Assembly: GCA_025455065.1 (NCBI GenBank)
Contig: JALONG010000016.1
Coordinates: forward strand, 1 to 64,000
Origin: Candidatus Kapaibacterium sp.
GTDB taxonomy: Bacteria; Bacteroidota; Ignavibacteria; Kapaibacteriales; UBA4661
DNA length: 64,000 nucleotides
Direction of reading: 5' to 3'
Positions 10,012 to 20,693 of the stretch are shown here, in pieces. A model generated the notes under the pieces. That model ran no database searches and was not told the origin of the DNA. It saw only the letters and a list, made by a program, of their open reading frames with translations. The first letter of the stretch is position 1; every line of letters starts with the position of its first letter. A program made the position numbers and the translations under genes.

Positions 10012-13000
10012 ATGTTGTATTTTTCTCCTTCATCTCATCGTTTTTCCCTTTTGCAACGTTGTGTGATGCACCTGTTTATGGTGTTTTGCATTGTGTTCGC
10101 TTCGTTTGCGGAGGCAACGGCTGTAACATATTTTTACAAAGCAGGCTCACCGGATCCGAATATGCCGACAAGTTGGAATGACAATATTGGCGGCGGTGGT
10201 GCGGATGCCGTGAATTTCACAACCGCTACCGATGTGTTTATCATTCCTGCAGGGCGGACGGCGATTCTAACGGGGAATTTATCGTTAGGTGCTATGGTGA
10301 CACTCACAGTGGATAATGGGGGAACCTTATCGACGCTGAATTTTCTTGTGCTTGGAATGGGGAATTTTACATTACTCGCCGGAGGTACACTGAGTACGAC
10401 CAATGACGGCGGTTTTAACGGTGGTGCAATACAAGTTGCCGGAACCAGAACGTATAACGTTGCCGCAAACTATAATTTTACTCCCTCAGCCGGTCCCGAT
10501 AAAGACATAAACATTTCTTCGGGACAGTGTAATAATCTTGCTCTTTTTGGCGGTACCAGCAGAATCAATGTCCCGCTCACTGTGAATGGAGCTATGACTG
10601 CAACAGGGCGTGTGGTAATTTGCGGGGCGAATTTAACCTTGCAAGGTGCCGGTCCGCATATCATTATGAGTAGCGAAATATGGATTGGTGGCGGCGGACT
10701 AACTGTGAACGGTACGCTGAATGTGAATGGAACGGGAAATCTTGCGCTTATCGGGGCAGGCGGTGGTTGTGGTGTGGGAAGCATAACAGGAACGGGGACA
10801 ATAGTGTACGCGGCAACAGCTAGATTGAATACCGGTGGCGACTGGACCGGAACGCTTGATACTCCTGAATTGCCGATTGCTCCTACTCCAATGAACGGCA
10901 ATCTTGATTTAACAGGCTCCGGCGGTCCTGCTACTATTGCGAATGATTTGCTGCTGAACGGCAATCTGACGCTCATGGCGGCTGCCGGAAATGAAATGAT
11001 TTTGGGTGCAGGACGATCACTCACTCTTGCCGGAGCAGGGACAATCTTGCCTGCCAATCCCGGCTCGAAAATCCAAGCAAACAACAATAACTCTGTCATT
11101 GTCGAGCGCACAACAATAAGCGGAGACCATTTTGTCGGCTCGTGGATTTATCGGTTGGCAATAAATAGTGGTCCAAATGTTAGCCTTGTGAGCAACATTA
11201 CCGCAGGCAATGGCGGGCTGAGTTTTCTCGGAGCAGGGCATTTCGATTTGAATGGCAATACGCTGACGTTGGGCGACGGAGTAAATTTTTCTATTGTCGG
11301 CGGTGGCACGGGAAGAATACTTGGGACAGGAGCAGGTTCTACCGTTATCACACAAGGTACGGGAACACTTGACGGAAACAGGTTTACGGGTCCGGCTGTG
11401 ACAAATCTGACCATTGACGGCGGGGGAACAAATACCACCACGTTGATTAATAATTTAACCGTTGGCGGCACACTGAGCCTTCCTTCTGCAATGCGGACAC
11501 TCGTTCTTGGCAATCCTTCTCAGCTGACCATTCCAACTGCGACAATGATAACCGGACCGGGATTGATAAATGCACAAGGAGCCGGCTCCACCGTTGTTTG
11601 GTCTCCGGCAGCCTTTCCCGCAGACCGCTTTGTGAATAAAACGCTGCTCAATCTCACTATCAATTCTCCGGTAAACGTAACGCTCACCAACGCAGCAGGT
11701 ACGCCGCTTGTGATTGGTGGAGTGCTGACGATGCAAGGGGCAGGGAATTTTGGGGTGTATGTTGGGGGAACGATGAATTATCTTCGCCTGCTCAATGCCG
11801 CAACGTTGAACATACCAGGTACGGGGCGTTTAGCGATGAATCAGCTGAATTCGGGCATAGAAGTGCAAGCGGCAGCCTTTAATGCCAATGCGCTCTTTAA
11901 CAATCAAGTGAGAGATTTGCAGATAAACCGGGCTACGAATGTTGCTCTTGGCGGTAATCTCTCGCTGTTGGGAAACCTTACCATTCCAAACACAGGAAAT
12001 TTCGACCTGAATGGCAATAATTTGACTGTTGCCGGAACAGCGAGTTTCGGTGCGCTTATGGGGCGTGTTAATGCGCAAGGTGCAGGCTCTCATGTTATCT
12101 ATCAACAAGGAGCGCTCAATCCGGCAAATTTTCTTGGGAATACGTTTCAAAATTTAACGATTGACCTGCTGGCGGGAGTGACGGCAAGCGGAAATATCAC
12201 CATGCTTGGAACGCTGAATTTTGCTGCGTCAAACGGAAGTTTGAATATGGGCGCAAATACGCTGATATTGGAAAGCCTTGCGGCGATTACGCAAATGGGC
12301 GCGGGGCGGGTAAACCTTGCTGCCGGAGGTATTGCTGAGATTCGTAATGCAACGCTGGACGGGAACTGGTTTACGGGCAATCAAGTACCCACGCTGCGTA
12401 TCAATCGGACAATGATGCCCATTGGTATCACTCTAACGAATAATCTCGGTGCTTTCACGCAATTAGACATGGTTAATGGCATTGTTACAACTGCTGTCGG
12501 TTCGGCAATAACTCTTACCAATACCGCTACGGTCGTGGGCGGCAGTGCCACTGCTCACATCAACGGACCGATGGAGCGCGATTTGAATGCTGCCGGAACA
12601 TTTATCTACCCGCTTGGCAAAGGGGGCGTGTATCTTCCTTTCACTATCAATAACCCGGGCGCAACTTCTACTGTGCGTACTGAGGCATTCAATACCAATG
12701 CAATGGGCGCTCCGGGAACAGGTATGGGAAATCTTTCCACCGCAGAACATTGGCGCACACAAACGCTTGCTGGAGCGTGGACAGCAGGAAATGTTACCTT
12801 GCAACCGACAACAGCGCCAATAGCTGGGCAGCTCGTAGGGCGCTCCGACGGCACTGTTCCAGCCGGAACGTACAACAATATTGGCGGAAACGTGACTCCA
12901 CCGACGATAACTAGTGTGAATTTGACAACAACAGCAACCGCGCCGTCTATGTTCTTTTTGCAAAGTGCTACGCTTGCAATTCCTACCACAGCCAGCGCGA

Positions 13001-16000
13001 TTGCTTTTGGTACGGTGAATACGACGGACTTTTCCGGCTCATTTACAGCCGCAACGCCCGCTCCAACGGGGTATTTGGTTGTTCGCCGATTGGCTGCCAA
13101 TGCAGGAACGCAGCCTGTCAATGGGACAGTTTACACTGTTGGGAATACCTTTGGCATGAGTACGGTTATTGCTGTTGGGGCAGGAACAACCTTTGCTTCT
13201 GCCGGATTAACCGCAAACACGAATTATTCCGTTGATGTTTTTTCCTACAACGGTGCAGGTGCTGCCATTACCTATTCTTCCGTGCCGCTTTCCGGTAATG
13301 TTACAACGCTCTCCGGCGCTGTAATTTGTACTTCCGGCACAATCGCGCTGCCCGTTACAAGGAACGTGCTGGAGCGCAATATGCAATTCACGGCGCTTGC
13401 CATCAATGGTGCAGGAGTGATAAGCGGTGCAGGAACGAATAACGTATTTGTTAATCCAGGTGGGCAGTTTCAAATTTCGTACACGTATGCTTCAACGACT
13501 TCAGGGTCGTATTGCCCGGGTTGCGTAACGCAAGTATATCTTGGTATGAATGGTGTGTTTACGCACTGTATCGCAACCCACGTTCCACAAACTTCCGCCG
13601 GGACTGGCATGACAGGGGTAATCAATGCACCTGTCGCTCCCGGAATCTACTATATCGCTTTGAACGCTTCATGGGATTATTCCTGTTACGGAACGGTTGG
13701 TTTTTCGACGAATCCTGCGGATGCGATTGCCACAATCATTGTGGGAGCGCCCTGTCTATCAAATGCCGGTGATATTCAACAGCCCCCTGCTGTTCCATTT
13801 GTCTATCCTGCAAACATTGCCTACGCCGCGAACACCAATGTTCCCGTTACAGCGGCGAATCCTGCTGTTTGGACATTTCGCGTACGCGACGGCGGAGGCG
13901 CACCCGATGCGGACTTTTTACCAACCGTTGTTACAGGCTTTACGCTGAATCTGACCGATGCAAACAATGTTGTAAACCGCGTTGCGCTCTATGATGCCAC
14001 AGGTACAACCAAACTCGTGGAAGTCGCTGCTGCGCCTGTGATGAACTTTACAGGCTTGGATACGTTTGGTCCTTTGGTAACCGCCCCGGACGGCGGAAAC
14101 GTAGATTTCATCGTGCGTGTGAGCTTTCGCACTAGTCCCGTTACCGACAACAGCCAATTTAGTTTGTCGCTGAACGGCTTAACTACATTCGCGGGGCGCT
14201 CCGGTATGGGTGTTACAATGACAGGTCCAAGTTCGACGGCGGGGAATGACAATCGTATTGTCGTTACCGCCGACCGACCGTCATGGCTTGTGGGATTAGG
14301 TGCAGTGCAGCCCGGAACTGTGGGACTGAACCCGCTTCAGACAACACCTGATGTGCGTGTCGCGGCGGTGGACGTGAACGGCAATTTAGATGCGGATTAC
14401 ACGGGACCGATTCAACTCTCGAATCCACCTTCGCTTGTTGGCGGACCATTGACCGTGAACGCCGTAGCCGGCGTTGCAACGTTCACCGGCGCAAATGCGG
14501 TGCGGCACAATACATCGGGAACTATGCAACTTACTGCAAGAATCGGCGCAAATACCGCCCTCAGTAATAATTTTATGGTCAATCCCGCGCTTTTGACCGC
14601 AGCACCAAATGTGGTGAACTTTGGCAATGTCGCTCTTGGGCAAGTCGTTGAGCAGGCAGTCACGCTGAACGGCTCGACGATTCCGAGTAATGGCGTAGCC
14701 CAGTTTGCTCTCAATCACCCACACGTGAGCATTTCTGCAACGGGTGGCGGTGCTTTTGCTACGGTTGCCTCGATTGCGTTGAATCCTGCTCCCGCAGCCC
14801 CAAGTTCACCCAATGGAAGTACGCTCACACAAACAATTTTTGTTCGTTATGCTCCGACATCGAACTCTGCAATGAACTCTATTGTTTCGGCAGGATTTAC
14901 AGGCAGTGTGGCAGCACCGATTTCGCTTTCGGGACAGGGAATGTCCACCAGCATTACCACAAGCGCAACAATGCTGGATTACGGAACGGTTTTTCTTGGC
15001 TCATCGGGCTTCATAAATTATACACTTTCTGCCGCAAATATCGTCGGACCGCTCACACTGACAGCTACGGGACCGTTGCAACTTTCAACCACAGGCACAG
15101 CGCCATTTACATCAAGTTTGACCATTTATCCCTCGGCAAACACTATTCCCACGCAAACAATAACAGCGCGGTTTACGCCGCCGGGGTTTGGAACAACCTA
15201 CTCCGGTACGATTTCGCACACGAATTCGTTTACCACTGCGACGGTTATTTCGTGGCAAGGCGTGGGTGGCAACCCGTTCCCGACCGCCTTGGGCTTTGCT
15301 GCTACGCTGGAAATTTCCAGCACCGCAACAGGAGGCGTTCCGGGCGGTTTGCAAGACGATACGCCGTTTACCGTGCAAGCCGGAGCATTTCGTCCTGACG
15401 GCGTTTTGGCAAACACCAATGCAAGTGTACAAGTGCAAGTGAGCGCTGCTCCGGGAGGTGTAGCATCGTTTGCCGTGATTGACGGAGCATCTTCGTTCCT
15501 GAATACAAGCCGTATAACGATTCCCAATGTCCGTGTGCAATGGTTAAACGCGCCTTTGGCTGGCGGCACAACACAAGCAATTATCTCGCTTGTGCGCACC
15601 AGTGGTAATGTGTTGCAATCCACGCAAGCGCTCATTACCATCAACAAAGGTCCTATCATCCCCCAAATTACAGGTGTTTCACCCACGATCATCGGTTCAG
15701 GCTCGACAGTAACAATCACGGGAACAAATTTCTTCAGTTCGACAACCGTGACCTTTGGCGGTATCAGGGCAAGAAGTTTTGTGATTAATTCTCCAACCCG
15801 CATCACTGCTGTTGTTGCGGCGAATGGCGGAAGCGGTGATGTGGCAATCTTCGCTCCGGGAGGAAATGCCAGAACGCGCACCATGGGCAACAGCACTGAC
15901 ACCGTACGCTTTTTCGGTCCGCCTGTTATCACGGATTTTAATCCTAAAGAAGCGAAAGCCGGAGATATTATTACCATTCTCGGAACAAACTTTGACCCGT

Positions 16001-19000
16001 CCGCAAATGCAGGCTTCGGCGGCGTAGAAGCGCAAGCCGTAACGGTCAATTCCATGGGACAGTTAAGCGCCAGAGTTGCTGCAAATGGCGAGAATGGTGC
16101 TGTGCAAGTTGTTGCAATCGGCGGTTCGACCACAGCCAGCGTACCATTTTCCTTTGTACGACCGCCGGACGTTCTCAGTATTACGCCGCGTCTAGGCAGA
16201 TTGGGAACGGAAATTATCGTTACAGGAGCGAACTTTAAGGCGCTCCGAGAGGTGTGGCTTGGTCCGGTGATGATTACGTTGGCAACCGTGAATGTTATTT
16301 CGGAAAGCGAAATTCGTTTTCGCGTTCCCGAAGCGGTGAGCGGGGCAGTAACTGTGCGGAATATCGCGGGAACGGCAATGAGTTCCGACGGTTTCACGTT
16401 TGTGCATCCTCCACAAATTATTTCGATGACTCCCGACAGTGGTAGCATCGGTAATCAAATCACGATTCGCGGGCAGAATTTTATCGGTGTCAGTTCGCTG
16501 ACCATCGGCGGTGTAGCGCCTTTGCAGACATTTGTGGTTTCTTCAACGCAGATTGTTGCCATTGCGGGGCGTGGCGAAACAGGCACTGCGCCTGTACGCT
16601 TGCAAACAATCGGAGGAGCGACTTCCTCAACCATTCAATTTACGTTTATCAACCCGCCGCAAGTGATGTCTATTCGCCCTCTTATTGGCGGACAGCGCAC
16701 AGTCATAACAATTACAGGCGCAAACTTCAGTGTCATTGACCGCGTAACGATTGGCGGCGTGGATGCTCGAAGTTTTGAGGTCATTTCCACAACGCAAATA
16801 GTTGCCGTTGTCTCTGACGACGGCGGAAGCGGACTTGTGCAGGTGACAAATCGCTTGGGCGCTTCCAATTCCCGTGAACAATTTACGTTTCTTTTCCCGC
16901 CACTTGTGCAGAATTTCGACCCCATGCAAGGTTCGACCGGTTCTACCATTACGATAAACGGCGGCGGATTCGTCAGTTCGACAACGACCATTGTCACAGT
17001 CGGCGGTGTACCTGTGGCGGAGTATGAAGTTGTCAATCCAACCCGCATTATTGCTGTTGTTTCCACAGGTGCAACGGGACGAGTTGCCGTCAGAACAGAT
17101 GGCGGTTTTTCGGAAACACCAACCGTCTTCCGATTTGTTCCGCCAACGGTCATTCCGCCGCCGCGCATCATTAACTTTGCACCGGATTCCGCTGCTCCGG
17201 GCGATGTGGTTTTGGTGGAAGGATTAAACTTTATCAACGTCCGTTCAGTGCGCCTTTCGGGTGTGACGATTGCGACATTTTCGGTTAATTCTGCTTCGGC
17301 GCTTAGTTTTATTATGCCGGAGCGTGTCAGTTCGGGAACACTCGAAATTCAGACCACCACAGGCACGGCGATTGCAAGGAAAGCGCTCATTGCCATTCCT
17401 CCTCGTGTCATATTAACGCCACTACAGCGTGATTCTCTGGCGCTTGTGCAGATTTACCGCTCGACAAACGGTGAAGATTGGACGCGCAAAAGAAATTGGC
17501 TGACCGTGCAGCCGCTTTCGCAGTGGCAGGGCGTGGTGATAGAAAACAACCGTGTCAGCAGCTTGACCTTAGACAGCGCAGGATTGCGCGGTTTGCTGCC
17601 GATTGCCGTGAGTAATCTTACCGCTATGCGGACCTTGCGATTAACCGGAAATAGCTTGGAAGGCGCTTTCCCGCAAGGTTTACTGCTATTGCCCGATTTA
17701 CAGGAATTACAACTGGCAGGAAATTTTTTCACGGGTGAAATTCCTGCCGGAATCTCTTCAATGGCAGGTTTGACCACGCTCAATCTTTCGCGCAATTCCT
17801 TCTCCGGTGCAATTCCAAATGATGTATGCCGAATGGGTAGGCTGCGTGAGATAAATCTTGCCAACAACCGTTTGATAGGCACAATTCCTGCGTGTCTGGG
17901 GCAACTTGCGGTCTTGGAACGATTAGATTTGAGCAATAACCAACTCACAGGCGGCATACCGACTGATTTCGGAGCATTAACCGGATTACAGGAATTGCTT
18001 TTGAACAACAACATCCTTTCCGGGACGCTGCCGCGCACTGTCTGGGCTTCGGCAAACAATCTACTTGCGGAAAAAGGTACAGCAGGCTTGACCAATAGCG
18101 GCTTGCGTTCATTGCGGCGTTTGAATCTGAGTAATAACCAATTTACCGGAGAATTGCCGTCGGAGTTGTTTAATTCCACACTGTTGCAAGAACTCCTCTT
18201 GGCAAATAACCAACTCCGAGGCACGATTCCAAGCGCTCTTGGCGGCATCAGCACATTGCGTGTATTCGATATTTCGCAAAATCAATTCTCCGGTGTTGTA
18301 CCGTCGGCAATCCGCGATTTACGCATGGTTGAGCGCTTTGCTGTCAGTCGGAATCAGTTTTCGGGAACGCTTCCTGCGGAAGTGGCGCAAATGGTGAATT
18401 TGCGAGAGTTTGCGGTGGATAATAATGCTTTTTCAGGTAGTGCGCCGGACGGTTTGGCAACGCTGGGACGCTTGCAAATACTCCGCTTGCAGGGAAATCG
18501 TTTTACGGCAATTCCTAATTTGAGCGCAGTTTCATCGCTGACCGTTTTGGCAGTAGAGAATAATCGCTTGCAATTTGAAACCTTAGAAGCAAATCTTCGC
18601 AGCGCCGCAACAGCATTTTCGTACACGTATTCTCCGCAAGACAGCGTTGGAGAAGCTCGTGATACAGCCGCCGCCGTAGGCTTGCCGTTTGGCATTTCAG
18701 CGCGGATGCGTAGCGAAAATAATCGTTATCAATGGTTCAAAAACGGTCGTGAAATAAACGGCGCAACGCAGCTTGTTCTCACGTTTCCCGCGTTCTCACG
18801 CTTGGATACAGGCTCGTACAATGTGCGGGTAACAAATACCGCCGTGCGAGGTTTGACGCTCTTTTCGCGTTCAGTTCGCGTGATGGCTTCGGCTGCTCCA
18901 GTGCCGTCAAGCCCGCCCTTGTTGCTTCAGCCGACAAGCGCTGCGCAAAATGTTTCACTCAATGCCCAGTTTGAATGGCTGCCTGTGCTTGGCGCAACGG

Positions 19001-20586
19001 CGTATGATATTCATGTTGCCCAAGATTCCAGCTTTAGAACGCTCTTGTGGGATACGACCGTCAGTGCTGCTCAAGTACGCATTGCTTCAGGATTACTGAG
19101 GAGTTTTTCGGGTTATGCGTGGCGTGTGAGAGCAAGGAACGAAAGTGGCGTAAGTGCTTGGTCTCCGGCATGGCTTTTCACAACGATTGATGCCGGAGCG
19201 CTGGTGCAAATTCCGACGACGGACATCGGGCGTTCGGTTGTAGGGCGCACTCGTTCAGGGTTTGTGGATATTGTGAGCGTCAGCGATGTTCCGGTGCGTA
19301 TTATCGGAGCGCGTTTGGAAGGCACAGATGTTTCGTCATTCCGCATAGATTCTGCTGCCGCGCCTTTCCGCGACAGCACGATTCGCCCCTTTGGACGGTA
19401 TCGTATTCGCGTGAATTTTACGCCGAGTTCACTCGGTCTGAAACAAGCACGGTTGGTTGTTGCCATTAGCAACGGTACGGCAAGCACCGAGCGAAGCGGG
19501 AATGTGCGTGGTACGCCTACATTCGTTGAGGTGAATGACCTCAATTTTGATACGGTGCTTGTGGGCATAGGTAAAGTGCGGAATTTGCTTGTGTCAAATG
19601 TAGGACGCGATACGATACGGATTCGAGAAAATATTCGCATTATGCAATCCGAAAACAGCATGGATTCTTCGTCGGTTTTTCGATTAGATGCTTCTGCACC
19701 GCAAGCACCATACACGATTTTGCCGAATGAAACCTTGTTTTTGCCAATTGTGGCAATATCATCCCAAATTGGTGAAACATCTGCAACTGCTATTATTACA
19801 ACAACGCTCGAAACCTTCAACGTGAGGTTACAAGCCTCGGTGCGGGAAAAAAGTGAGCGTGATGAACTTCTTCGTTTAAGCGTTACTCCTTCAATTACAG
19901 TTGCTACCCCGGGTTCGCGTATTCGTGTGAATGTAGGTTTGGTGCGGAGCGCATCAACGGCAACTATTGAGGGAATCAATCGTGCAGGAAATCCGAGTTT
20001 TTCGTTTAATATTCGGATGAATCGTAATGTTCTCATTCCCGCACCGAATGAAACAAAACTTATTCCGGGATTTACTCCCGGTGTTTACCGAGTAGAGCAA
20101 GACCGAATCACACTTCCAGTGCTTGATTCTACGACATTTCTCAGTTTTGATTGCCTTGTTGTTGCGGGAAATACGAATGTAACGGATATTGAACTGTTCG
20201 AGCCTGTTTGGCAATCCCCGCAAATTTTCCAACTTCCGCCGATAAATGGACGTTTTACGGCAAACGTCTCCCGTGCAGGCGGTGTGCGGTTGATTGCACC
20301 CGTGACACGGCAAAGCACCAGTGCAACGGTCATTACATCCGTCACACCCAATCCGGCAAGCGCGGAAACGACTGTTTCTTACGAAATGCTTTCAAGCGAA
20401 ACTATCGAAATCATGCTCTATGATGCGCGTGGCAATGCACTTCGTACGCTACTTCCGCCAACTGAGCAGCGCGAAGGAGAGCATCAAATTTCGGTCAAGA
20501 CGGCAGACTTAGCAAGCGGACAATACCGAATTGTCATCAAAACGCCATTTGGTGCGGTTCAGAGGGAAATTACGGTGGTGAGGTAA
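10012..20586 (+). CDS. Giant multidomain T9SS-secreted surface protein
   Basis: The 3524-residue product is probably exported and anchored or released by T9SS. A signal peptide lies within the first 40 residues (QRCVMHLFMVFCIVFASFAEA). Residues about 40-980 are low-complexity beta-rich repeats (GNLTL/GAGxxx/LNGNTLTLG units, Gly, Asn and Thr rich) suggestive of a beta-helix. An FN3-like unit covers about 990-1100. A cysteine-containing domain follows at about 1103-1250 (SYCPGCVTQVYLG ... NASWDYSCYGT). Abnormal-spindle/HYDIN-like Ig folds occupy about 1520-1740. Seven IPT/TIG repeats lie at about 1884-2463 (PPxIxxxxPxxGxxGxxITIxGxNF). Plant-type leucine-rich repeats lie at about 2470-2863 (LSNNQLTGGIPTDFGAL). 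Then come an Ig-like domain, an FN3 domain, two HYDIN-like units and a cohesin-like unit. The C-terminal 85 residues are a T9SS type A sorting domain (VTPNPASAETTVSYEM ... GQYRIVIKT). The ATG at 10012 has AAAGG upstream and precedes the signal peptide; the frame is open 57 codons further up. It is probably an adhesin or matrix protein, but the function is inferred only. Confidence 0.92.
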   Translation: MLYFSPSSHRFSLLQRCVMHLFMVFCIVFASFAEATAVTYFYKAGSPDPNMPTSWNDNIGGGGADAVNFTTATDVFIIPAGRTAILTGNLSLGAMVTLTVDNGGTLSTLNFLVLGMGNFTLLAGGTLSTTNDGGFNGGAIQVAGTRTYNVAANYNFTPSAGPDKDINISSGQCNNLALFGGTSRINVPLTVNGAMTATGRVVICGANLTLQGAGPHIIMSSEIWIGGGGLTVNGTLNVNGTGNLALIGAGGGCGVGSITGTGTIVYAATARLNTGGDWTGTLDTPELPIAPTPMNGNLDLTGSGGPATIANDLLLNGNLTLMAAAGNEMILGAGRSLTLAGAGTILPANPGSKIQANNNNSVIVERTTISGDHFVGSWIYRLAINSGPNVSLVSNITAGNGGLSFLGAGHFDLNGNTLTLGDGVNFSIVGGGTGRILGTGAGSTVITQGTGTLDGNRFTGPAVTNLTIDGGGTNTTTLINNLTVGGTLSLPSAMRTLVLGNPSQLTIPTATMITGPGLINAQGAGSTVVWSPAAFPADRFVNKTLLNLTINSPVNVTLTNAAGTPLVIGGVLTMQGAGNFGVYVGGTMNYLRLLNAATLNIPGTGRLAMNQLNSGIEVQAAAFNANALFNNQVRDLQINRATNVALGGNLSLLGNLTIPNTGNFDLNGNNLTVAGTASFGALMGRVNAQGAGSHVIYQQGALNPANFLGNTFQNLTIDLLAGVTASGNITMLGTLNFAASNGSLNMGANTLILESLAAITQMGAGRVNLAAGGIAEIRNATLDGNWFTGNQVPTLRINRTMMPIGITLTNNLGAFTQLDMVNGIVTTAVGSAITLTNTATVVGGSATAHINGPMERDLNAAGTFIYPLGKGGVYLPFTINNPGATSTVRTEAFNTNAMGAPGTGMGNLSTAEHWRTQTLAGAWTAGNVTLQPTTAPIAGQLVGRSDGTVPAGTYNNIGGNVTPPTITSVNLTTTATAPSMFFLQSATLAIPTTASAIAFGTVNTTDFSGSFTAATPAPTGYLVVRRLAANAGTQPVNGTVYTVGNTFGMSTVIAVGAGTTFASAGLTANTNYSVDVFSYNGAGAAITYSSVPLSGNVTTLSGAVICTSGTIALPVTRNVLERNMQFTALAINGAGVISGAGTNNVFVNPGGQFQISYTYASTTSGSYCPGCVTQVYLGMNGVFTHCIATHVPQTSAGTGMTGVINAPVAPGIYYIALNASWDYSCYGTVGFSTNPADAIATIIVGAPCLSNAGDIQQPPAVPFVYPANIAYAANTNVPVTAANPAVWTFRVRDGGGAPDADFLPTVVTGFTLNLTDANNVVNRVALYDATGTTKLVEVAAAPVMNFTGLDTFGPLVTAPDGGNVDFIVRVSFRTSPVTDNSQFSLSLNGLTTFAGRSGMGVTMTGPSSTAGNDNRIVVTADRPSWLVGLGAVQPGTVGLNPLQTTPDVRVAAVDVNGNLDADYTGPIQLSNPPSLVGGPLTVNAVAGVATFTGANAVRHNTSGTMQLTARIGANTALSNNFMVNPALLTAAPNVVNFGNVALGQVVEQAVTLNGSTIPSNGVAQFALNHPHVSISATGGGAFATVASIALNPAPAAPSSPNGSTLTQTIFVRYAPTSNSAMNSIVSAGFTGSVAAPISLSGQGMSTSITTSATMLDYGTVFLGSSGFINYTLSAANIVGPLTLTATGPLQLSTTGTAPFTSSLTIYPSANTIPTQTITARFTPPGFGTTYSGTISHTNSFTTATVISWQGVGGNPFPTALGFAATLEISSTATGGVPGGLQDDTPFTVQAGAFRPDGVLANTNASVQVQVSAAPGGVASFAVIDGASSFLNTSRITIPNVRVQWLNAPLAGGTTQAIISLVRTSGNVLQSTQALITINKGPIIPQITGVSPTIIGSGSTVTITGTNFFSSTTVTFGGIRARSFVINSPTRITAVVAANGGSGDVAIFAPGGNARTRTMGNSTDTVRFFGPPVITDFNPKEAKAGDIITILGTNFDPSANAGFGGVEAQAVTVNSMGQLSARVAANGENGAVQVVAIGGSTTASVPFSFVRPPDVLSITPRLGRLGTEIIVTGANFKALREVWLGPVMITLATVNVISESEIRFRVPEAVSGAVTVRNIAGTAMSSDGFTFVHPPQIISMTPDSGSIGNQITIRGQNFIGVSSLTIGGVAPLQTFVVSSTQIVAIAGRGETGTAPVRLQTIGGATSSTIQFTFINPPQVMSIRPLIGGQRTVITITGANFSVIDRVTIGGVDARSFEVISTTQIVAVVSDDGGSGLVQVTNRLGASNSREQFTFLFPPLVQNFDPMQGSTGSTITINGGGFVSSTTTIVTVGGVPVAEYEVVNPTRIIAVVSTGATGRVAVRTDGGFSETPTVFRFVPPTVIPPPRIINFAPDSAAPGDVVLVEGLNFINVRSVRLSGVTIATFSVNSASALSFIMPERVSSGTLEIQTTTGTAIARKALIAIPPRVILTPLQRDSLALVQIYRSTNGEDWTRKRNWLTVQPLSQWQGVVIENNRVSSLTLDSAGLRGLLPIAVSNLTAMRTLRLTGNSLEGAFPQGLLLLPDLQELQLAGNFFTGEIPAGISSMAGLTTLNLSRNSFSGAIPNDVCRMGRLREINLANNRLIGTIPACLGQLAVLERLDLSNNQLTGGIPTDFGALTGLQELLLNNNILSGTLPRTVWASANNLLAEKGTAGLTNSGLRSLRRLNLSNNQFTGELPSELFNSTLLQELLLANNQLRGTIPSALGGISTLRVFDISQNQFSGVVPSAIRDLRMVERFAVSRNQFSGTLPAEVAQMVNLREFAVDNNAFSGSAPDGLATLGRLQILRLQGNRFTAIPNLSAVSSLTVLAVENNRLQFETLEANLRSAATAFSYTYSPQDSVGEARDTAAAVGLPFGISARMRSENNRYQWFKNGREINGATQLVLTFPAFSRLDTGSYNVRVTNTAVRGLTLFSRSVRVMASAAPVPSSPPLLLQPTSAAQNVSLNAQFEWLPVLGATAYDIHVAQDSSFRTLLWDTTVSAAQVRIASGLLRSFSGYAWRVRARNESGVSAWSPAWLFTTIDAGALVQIPTTDIGRSVVGRTRSGFVDIVSVSDVPVRIIGARLEGTDVSSFRIDSAAAPFRDSTIRPFGRYRIRVNFTPSSLGLKQARLVVAISNGTASTERSGNVRGTPTFVEVNDLNFDTVLVGIGKVRNLLVSNVGRDTIRIRENIRIMQSENSMDSSSVFRLDASAPQAPYTILPNETLFLPIVAISSQIGETSATAIITTTLETFNVRLQASVREKSERDELLRLSVTPSITVATPGSRIRVNVGLVRSASTATIEGINRAGNPSFSFNIRMNRNVLIPAPNETKLIPGFTPGVYRVEQDRITLPVLDSTTFLSFDCLVVAGNTNVTDIELFEPVWQSPQIFQLPPINGRFTANVSRAGGVRLIAPVTRQSTSATVITSVTPNPASAETTVSYEMLSSETIEIMLYDARGNALRTLLPPTEQREGEHQISVKTADLASGQYRIVIKTPFGAVQREITVVR

Positions 20587-20622
20587 AGCAGGGAGTGATG
20601 AATTTGCAATACAACAATAACG

Positions 20623-20652
20623 CGCCTTGCAAGGTTTTTTTTCTGCAAGGCG
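20623..20652. terminator. Hairpin between convergent genes
   Basis: CGCCTTGCA (20623-20631) and TGCAAGGCG (20644-20652) are perfect inverted repeats around a T-rich loop. They lie between the end of the giant protein gene and the end of the anti-sigma gene. A bidirectional terminator role is likely from the position, although there is no long T tract after the stem. Confidence 0.5.
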
Positions 20653-20693
20653 GGTTTGATGTTTGAAGGCGTTTCTGACCGTTTTCGGTAACA

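Noticed and set aside
15198-16448. Long antisense reading frame (416 codons) inside the giant protein gene, plus many others in that region
   Set aside because: It is a shadow of the TIG-repeat coding frame: no signal, domain or ribosome site is seen, and the sense frame has clear domains throughout.
10012-20586. Polymorphic toxin or contact-dependent inhibition protein
   Set aside because: The C-terminus is a T9SS sorting domain, with no nuclease or toxin domain and no immunity gene downstream; the next gene is a convergent anti-sigma factor.
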